Assembly: GCA_017655985.1 (NCBI GenBank)
Contig: JACJVS010000003.1
Span: 2,294,001-2,358,000 of the forward strand
Reading direction: 5' to 3'
DNA: 64,000 nucleotides
From: Incumbomyces delicatus
Taxonomy: Eukaryota > Ascomycota > Eurotiomycetes > Chaetothyriales > Trichomeriaceae
Positions 62,970 to 64,000 of the stretch are shown in pieces. Positions within the stretch are counted from its first letter, which is position 1. Every line of letters begins with the position of its first letter. Below the pieces are notes generated by a model. It searched no databases and was not told the origin of the DNA. It was given only the letters and a program-made list of their open reading frames with translations. Made by a program: the position numbers and the translations under genes.

Positions 62970-64000
62970 CATGTGGGGAAGCCACATATGATCACCGAAA
63001 TAGGAAAGTACGGAATGGTAGAATAGCGGAATAGTGGAATAGTGAGTATTCTATTATTCTAACAGTACGATATAACGAAGGAAACTGCCTCTTTAGGGGG
63101 TTCTGTTTAGGTATATAAGGATACGATTTCCCTATGTACTTTTATAGTCTCTATAGTTAATCTAAGTTATATCAGTACCCTTATCTGCGTACTACTTATA
63201 CCTTAACTTAGAGACACCTTATCCTAATAGACAGTTAAGAAAACCTTTAGAGTTCCTTTATACCATTACTAAAACGAGAAGTAGACAGCCTTATAACATT
63301 TTAACTACTTACTTACTGTTACGATAGTCTATAAGTGTAGATTCGAACTCTAAGTTCACCTTACTCTCCGTTACCTCGAAAAGCGACGTCAGCGAGAATA
63401 TAGTCCTATAAGATACTCCTACTGTTAATTAGGCAGCTAAGCAGTTAGTACGGATCAGTCTTACTTTACTACTACCCGCTAAACTAGATCTCGAGATAAA
63501 CTAACACCGAGTACAACTAAATATACTAGGTAAGCAGGCTAACGCGGAAGCAGGATTATCTACGGTCGCTATAAAGGGTAAAAAGCTAGATATCTTATTA
63601 AGCGTCGAAAAGGATAAGATACGGCTTAAGATTAGGGAACCTAACGTATTTAAGAGGAATACTAAGAAGTTTATATAATTTATAAATTAAGTTAAGACTT
63701 ATTTAAGATATAGACGAATTACGAAATTATAAAACTAGGTTTTATAGGCCGGTAACCTATTACGTAAGGGACCCGTAGAGTGGTTTAAACCTTACTTAAA
63801 TGACTTCTTAGGGAACGATAAGAATAAATAGAAGCCGAGAACTATCGAGTTATTCTTATCTATCGAGGAGTTCTTAGGTGAGTTAAAGAAGCTGTATAAA
63901 GAACTTAACGAAGTTAAGAGAGCAGAACGATAGATCTACGAACTTCGATAGACCGGCTCGGTTATAGATTACACTACGAAGTTTTAATAATTATTAAGCC
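62970..64000 (+). mobile_element. AT-rich LTR-retrotransposon relic with degraded gag
   Basis: The last kilobase is strongly AT-rich. In 63660-64000 a plus-strand frame gives gag-like pieces (AGNLLRKGPVEWFKPYLNDF; IELFLSIEEFLGELKKLYKE; TGSVIDYTTKF) broken by TAA and TAG at places where Gln (CAA/CAG) is expected. This resembles the gag of Ty3/gypsy-type elements. The part at 62990-63500 may be an LTR or leader, but no second LTR is in the window. The stops fit RIP mutation. Confidence 0.6.

Overview
The window is nuclear DNA of a filamentous ascomycete (Pezizomycotina). The gene style points there: many short 48-113 nt introns with GTAAGT-type donors and CTAAC-like branch sites, three Zn2Cys6 transcription factors, HET-domain genes, a UapA-type purine permease, fungal TCP11/SOK1 and Cld1 relatives, and C-to-T-damaged repeat DNA that looks RIP-like. 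Gene content and the scattered TACGAAGTAC-type intergenic motifs would fit a member of the Eurotiomycetes, but species cannot be set from sequence alone.

Layout. 1-21 kb is a conserved housekeeping block: a partial unknown gene, a cystinosin-like PQ-loop transporter, a cytochrome b561 protein with a long glycine-rich tail, a TCP11/SOK1 protein, an HhH-GPD DNA glycosylase, a mitochondrial Cld1-like lipase, a secreted aspartic-protease homologue that has lost both DTG motifs, and a SulP/STAS anion transporter. 21-29 kb is gene-poor: a decayed kinase gene, AT-rich DNA, and a 2-kb segment bounded by 31-bp direct repeats that carries a PD-(D/E)XK-like gene with an apparent frameshift. 29-35 kb is a compact amine-use cluster (APC permease, Zn2Cys6 regulator, flavin amine oxidase). 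35-36.5 kb is diverged repeat DNA in front of a HET-domain gene. 39-44 kb holds a Zn2Cys6 regulator divergent from a seven-helix DUF7702-like membrane protein, then eIF2-alpha.

45-57 kb is the most coherent accessory region: a purine/xanthine-type permease and an amidohydrolase share one promoter with GATA sites; a 2-oxoglutarate/Fe(II) dioxygenase and a Zn2Cys6 regulator share a second promoter with a 9-bp inverted repeat containing CCG/CGG; a phosphotransferase-fold protein and an M20 N-carbamoyl-amino-acid hydrolase follow. Together they look like a module for importing and breaking down a nitrogen heterocycle. 57-59 kb carries a divergent ribosomal protein pair, eS10 and eS8; the eS10 start codon is interrupted by an intron. 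The right end (59-64 kb) decays through an unknown gene, a HET fragment and a dehydrogenase pseudogene into an AT-rich retroelement gag relic that runs off the edge.

Exon-intron models were built by hand from splice signals, reading phase and family conservation. No database search was run, so family names rest on remembered motifs.
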